The notes under the pieces are model-generated. The model was not told the DNA's origin and ran no database searches. It worked only from the letters and a program-made list of their open reading frames with translations. 64,000 nt of DNA, taken from positions 7,172,701 through 7,236,700 of the forward strand of contig OY759268.1 of assembly GCA_963662155.1 (NCBI GenBank), in the 5' to 3' direction. Each line of letters begins with the position of its first letter. Position 1 is the stretch's first letter. Shown in pieces: positions 63,749-64,000 of this stretch. The DNA comes from Lamellibrachia columna (lineage: Eukaryota > Annelida > Polychaeta > Sabellida > Siboglinidae). A program made the position numbers and the translations under genes.

Positions 63749-64000
63749 CTGCAGACATAACCTCACCGTAACACGGCGCGACACCCCACATGGATAGGAT
63801 TTATTTTTAAAATGCAAAGCTAATACAATTGTTTTAGCCCAAACTGTAGAGTGGGTCATACTGAGTAAAAACGTATCAAAATTTTTTCTGCCAGACCCCC
63901 GTTTCCATGGCAACAAAAAGGATGACCACCAAATATAGAAGTTTTGAAATTTTTGGGGACCCCTTTTTGAAGTTTGTACCATGGTTAATCCGGCACTGGC
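63749..64000. other. Intron to window edge, nothing recognised
   Basis: No exon signal; an open minus frame covers part of it without domain support. Confidence 0.4.

Overview
The window looks like intron-rich, repeat-rich, AT-rich DNA from an invertebrate animal, most likely a lophotrochozoan such as a mollusc. This is an inference from the type of shuffled lectin/EGF receptor, the CR1/RTE/L2-like retrotransposons, THAP and hAT relics, and very long dinucleotide tracts; nothing here fixes the species. No bacterial or organellar genes were seen, and nearly all open frames longer than 60 codons are transposon relics or microsatellite read-through.

Host genes. All supported host exons lie on the minus strand. 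The main gene appears to run from at least 53.0 kb down past the left edge of the window. Its exons, in reading order, are a 30-nt microexon (53.0 kb), a first fucolectin-type (FTP, F5/8-like) domain split over two exons (43.8 and 35.8 kb), a second FTP domain split the same way (20.8 and 20.2 kb), two complete EGF exons (12.9 and 12.4 kb), a half EGF exon (8.3 kb), and three exons of a REJ (receptor for egg jelly, polycystin-1 type) module (7.4, 3.6 and 2.9 kb). Every junction from the microexon to the half EGF is phase 1, and the joins read through in frame. This suggests a secreted or membrane receptor of polycystin/sperm-receptor type with fucose-lectin and EGF modules. At the right end a second minus-strand gene of unknown function ends at about 61.1 kb, and its last exon is tandemly duplicated.

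Mobile DNA fills the introns. 0-2.5 kb: degraded L2/Rex1-like LINE. 4.6-6.8 kb: CR1 interrupted by another LINE. 9.1-10.8 kb: CR1 with a 0.6-kb insertion. 11.0-11.9 kb: MULE fragment with a palindrome. 14.0-14.8 kb: THAP element. 15.3-18.1 kb: LINE. 22.6-24.3 kb: LINE. 24.3-29.2 kb: hAT-like gene split by a CR1 with a CACTT target duplication. 29.2-33.9 kb: near full-length CR1 with esterase ORF1. 36.0-36.8 kb: inverted LINE ends. 36.9-41.5 kb: a block bounded by inverted repeats and encoding a CXC-type protein, broken by an RTE-like LINE, with a second rearranged copy at 45.3-47.6 kb. 49.9-52.9 kb: two LINEs. 54.1-55.8 kb: a hAT-type element nested in another.

The rest is simple sequence, minisatellites and palindromes. 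Coordinates of exons come from reading GT/AG sites and codon phase by eye; transposon borders without target duplications are approximate.
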